Below, one piece after another: positions 6,098-7,840 of a DNA stretch of 7,840 nucleotides; the stretch's first letter is position 1; each line of letters begins with the position of its first letter. The DNA comes from Planctomycetota bacterium (GTDB lineage: Bacteria > Planctomycetota > UBA8742 > SKZP01 > JAIOTL01), in NCBI GenBank assembly GCA_021106775.1, contig JAIOTL010000108.1:1-7840 (forward strand), written 5' to 3'. The notes beneath the pieces are model-generated. The model made no database searches. It had not been told where the DNA came from and saw only the letters and a list, made by a program, of their open reading frames with translations. The translations under genes were made by a program, and so were the position numbers.

Positions 6098-6128
6098 TTT
6101 AGCATATACGCCTGATGAGAGGTTTAAT

Positions 6129-7286
6129 ATGAAAATCATTTGTGAACAACAAAAATTGGCAGAAGCAATCGTATTTGCAGGCAGAATTATTAGTCCGACT
6201 ACGACGAGTACTGTTGCTCAAAATTTTAAGCTTATTGCAAAAGACAATTCACTTGAAATTCGCTCTACAAACCTGGAACAATCGGTTGTTTACTTCGTTC
6301 CTGATATTGAAGTGAAGCAGGAAGGGGAGATTTGCATACAAGCAAAGATGCTTGAAAGGCTTTTCAAGGGATTCAGACGCGGAATCGTCGAGATTGAAGG
6401 CGATGCTGAAATGATTGTGCATATTAAACACGGCGGGCAGAATCTGAAACTTTACGGGTATGACCCCGAGGAATTTCCAATCTTTCCGGAGTTTGACGAG
6501 GAAAAATCTTTTTTGATATCAGGTAAACAGCTTGCCGAGCAAATACATAACAGTGTTTTTGCGGTTTCAAGGGAAAAAACAAGGTTTGCTATTGACGGCG
6601 TGTTGTTCGAGATAAATGAAAATCTTCTGACCCTTGTCGGAACTGACGGCAAAAGACTTGCAATCACAAGAGATAAAGTTGAAACCGAGATGAATCTACC
6701 GGACAATATTATCGTTCCTCCGAAATGGCTTAGCCTGCTGTCAGACTTGATAACAAAAGGTTTTGAAGAATTTGTGAAGATACAGGTTGTGTACAATCGG
6801 ATAATGGCGATGATGGGACCTGTGATTATGAGTTCTCAACTTGTTGCTGGTGTATTTCCAAACTACAAAGCGGTTATGCCTGAAGAATTTTCGAGAAAAC
6901 TGACGATTAATCGCGACGATTTGCTTTATAACATCAGGCAGGCAGAGCAATTTGTTTCAGAAGAATCCCTGGGAGTAAAGTTCGATATTTATAAGGACAA
7001 AATTTTAATTAAATCACGGTCAGCGGAGAAGGGTGAGGCGTTGATTGAGGTACCAGCACAGTTTGAAGGTGGTTTCGAGATTGCTGATTCTGACGAGGAC
7101 GAAGATGCAGGCACTACGGAACCCGCAGAAAACCTCGTCATCGGATTCAATCCGCAATATATCACCGATATTTTGAAGATTTTCCAGAGTGATGAATTCG
7201 TTATGGACATAAACGACCCGGAAGAACCGGTACGCGTGCTAGCAAACGATAACTTCACATATATCGTCATGCCCGCTGAAATCTAA
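6129..7286 (+). CDS. dnaN: DNA polymerase III sliding clamp, beta subunit
   Basis: 385 residues, a little longer than the usual ~366-380. The clamp is a ring-shaped homodimer that tethers the replicative polymerase to DNA and docks repair and replication partners. Three repeated clamp domains fit residues about 1-121, 129-250 and 256-385. Recognisable motifs are SREKTRFAIDGVLFE (147-161), TDGKRLA (172-178, counterpart of TDGHRLA), GVFPNY followed by VMP (241-251), and the terminal YIVMPAEI (378-385), equivalent to the conserved VMPxxx end. An acidic insert, ADSDEDEDAGTTEPAE (319-334), lies in domain III, likely a surface loop. The start at ATG 6129 has GAGAGG six bases upstream. No dnaA precedes it and no recF or gyrB follows; it appears monocistronic. 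Confidence 0.97.
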   Translation: MKIICEQQKLAEAIVFAGRIISPTTTSTVAQNFKLIAKDNSLEIRSTNLEQSVVYFVPDIEVKQEGEICIQAKMLERLFKGFRRGIVEIEGDAEMIVHIKHGGQNLKLYGYDPEEFPIFPEFDEEKSFLISGKQLAEQIHNSVFAVSREKTRFAIDGVLFEINENLLTLVGTDGKRLAITRDKVETEMNLPDNIIVPPKWLSLLSDLITKGFEEFVKIQVVYNRIMAMMGPVIMSSQLVAGVFPNYKAVMPEEFSRKLTINRDDLLYNIRQAEQFVSEESLGVKFDIYKDKILIKSRSAEKGEALIEVPAQFEGGFEIADSDEDEDAGTTEPAENLVIGFNPQYITDILKIFQSDEFVMDINDPEEPVRVLANDNFTYIVMPAEI

Positions 7287-7296
7287 CAGGGCAAGA

Positions 7297-7316
7297 CAGG
7301 TAAACCTGCTTTTTTT
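7297..7316 (+). terminator. Probable terminator of dnaN
   Basis: CAGG (7297-7300), TAAA loop, CCTG (7305-7308) followed closely by seven T (7310-7316), 10 bases after the stop codon. The stem is short (4 bp, plus one pair across a bulge) and belongs to the same hairpin style as other repeats in the window, so it may be a repeat acting as terminator. Confidence 0.5.
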
Positions 7317-7370
7317 CCGTCTCCTGTGCATATTACATGGAATTTATAGATTTTGAAGAGATTACCCCAT

Positions 7371-7398
7371 TGTCATTGCGAGCGAAGCGAAGCAATCT
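7371..7398. repeat. Dispersed small hairpin repeat (CATTGCGAGCGAAGCGAAGCAATC type)
   Basis: The core CATTGCGAG-CGAAGCGAAGCAATC, preceded by TGT, has arms ATTGC (7375-7379) and GCAAT (7392-7396) around a GCGAAGC-rich loop. From memory this short sequence is an intergenic repeat seen in many copies in diverse environmental bacterial genomes. It is non-coding here, between dnaN and the next gene. Confidence 0.7.
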
Positions 7399-7474
7399 TT
7401 GCGTTCCATCGAATGGTTCTTGTGATTGATGATACCAAATAATGATAAATACACTTTAACATCGAATGCGGTAG

Positions 7475-7494
7475 GACAGGCTTCCTAGCCTGTC
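7475..7494. repeat. Small palindromic repeat GACAGGCT/AGCCTGTC
   Basis: GACAGGCT (7475-7482), a four-base loop TCCT and AGCCTGTC (7487-7494) form a perfect 8-bp stem, preceded by GGTAG. Sequences of this kind (GGACAGGC...GCCTGTC) are frequent dispersed repeats in metagenomic genomes, from memory. There is no T-run, so it is not a classical terminator. A further imperfect hairpin GACCCA/TGGGTC (7526-7531/7542-7547) lies just downstream of the minus-strand gene's stop. Confidence 0.6.
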
Positions 7495-7567
7495 AATGTG
7501 ATATTATATGTCAGGTAAGATGCATGACCCACTATTTTATCTGGGTCTCTGTGGCAAAAATCTTGAA

Positions 7568-7840
7568 TCATTGTTTGTTTCTGAATTCAGCGACAAGGCA
7601 CTTCAGGTCTTCATAATCTATCTGCTTCCTGCTTTTCTTTGCAATGCTGAGAATATAATCGAGTAAAGCGAGGTCAGGTTCGATATTAAGCTTTTCCAGC
7701 ATCAATCGAATGTTCGATTTCCCCGACATAAAACTGATGCGGATAAGTTGATCAAATCCGTAGTCAGAAGCAGGAACCGAAGAATAAACAACATCGGAGA
7801 ACTTGGTCTGCCCAAGCTTAAACGCCTTTTGTATGGCAGA
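7568..7840 (-). CDS. C-terminal end of a 2-isopropylmalate/homocitrate-synthase-like enzyme (partial)
   Basis: The last 90 residues of a gene whose start lies beyond the window, ending TGA at 7570-7568. SSVPAS (20-25 of the visible part), then ISFMSGKSNIRLMLEKLNIEPD (35-56) and a helical KKSRKQIDYEDLKCLVAEF end match the segment after the TIM barrel in LeuA/homocitrate/citramalate-synthase family enzymes, where a G(K/R)xxxxxxLE...G motif precedes a short helical subdomain. These enzymes condense acetyl-CoA with a 2-oxoacid. No LeuA regulatory (allosteric) domain follows, so it may be a short-form member. The active-site barrel is not visible, so substrate cannot be named. It converges on dnaN. 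Confidence 0.6.
   Translation of the reverse strand, partial: SAIQKAFKLGQTKFSDVVYSSVPASDYGFDQLIRISFMSGKSNIRLMLEKLNIEPDLALLDYILSIAKKSRKQIDYEDLKCLVAEFRNKQ

Larger units (their letters stand above)
5281..6128. other. AT-rich 848-base non-coding region with candidate replication origin
   Basis: No gene is visible. Gene direction diverges here (minus to the left, plus dnaN to the right). A cluster between 5636 and 5755 resembles DnaA boxes: TTTTCCACA (5636-5644, full match to TTWTNCACA), TTATCGACA (5704-5712, one mismatch), TTATTAACA on the minus strand (5719-5727, one mismatch) and CTTTCCACA (5747-5755, one mismatch). It is followed by tandem TTTTAACAT (5762-5770, 5773-5781) in an AT-only-like stretch that could unwind. 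The palindrome TTATGCATAA lies at 5300-5309 and ATATTAATAT occurs at 5358-5367 and 5434-5443. dnaN next door is a classical oriC neighbour. From 5782 to 6067 I see only AT-rich sequence with no firm element. Confidence 0.55.

Noticed and set aside
5281..6128. CRISPR array or tRNA in the long AT-rich region
   Set aside because: Repeats are few, unequal and unevenly spaced, and no cloverleaf or CCA-type end is visible.
7526..7547. GACCCA/TGGGTC hairpin as terminator of the minus partial gene
   Set aside because: The stem is only 6 bp with a 10-base loop, and no T-run follows on the minus strand.

Overview
The window looks like chromosome of a Gram-negative (diderm), AT-leaning bacterium. The diderm inference rests on two secreted beta-barrel-like proteins with signal peptides. 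The ribosomal proteins (L1 with a long basic N-terminal extension, L10, L11) resemble in wording those of Planctomycetota and relatives in the PVC group. That placement comes from remembered sequence style, not a search, and is tentative.

Layout. 1-343 (minus): N-terminal part of a DUF8091-like protein with a possible PD-(D/E)XK nuclease core. 413-440: terminator of the ribosomal operon. 467-2844 (minus): rplK-rplA-rplJ-rplL, encoding L11, L1, L10 and L7/L12, which build the L1 stalk and the GTPase-associated stalk of the 50S subunit. The usual neighbours nusG (upstream) and rpoB (immediately downstream) are missing. The rplK-rplA gap holds a hairpin-rich, MITE-like insert. The region upstream of rplK (2845-3290) holds a possible three-way-junction RNA and a direct repeat. 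3291-4130 (plus) and 4243-5280 (minus): two convergent, unrelated outer-membrane barrel candidates sharing a bidirectional terminator.

5281-6128 is an 848-base, very AT-rich non-coding stretch with DnaA-box-like 9-mers and several imperfect direct repeats. It lies directly upstream of dnaN (6129-7286, plus), so it is a good candidate for the replication origin. dnaN has a near-consensus sigma70-type promoter and stands without dnaA or recF beside it. 7287-7567 is an intergenic patch of small dispersed hairpin repeats. 7568-7840 (minus) is the C-terminal end of a 2-isopropylmalate/homocitrate-synthase-like enzyme that runs off the window.

The core genes (translation stalk, sliding clamp) are ordinary housekeeping. 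The unusual material is in the non-coding DNA: the rplK leader, the rplK-rplA insert, the dnaN-upstream region and the repeat patch after dnaN.
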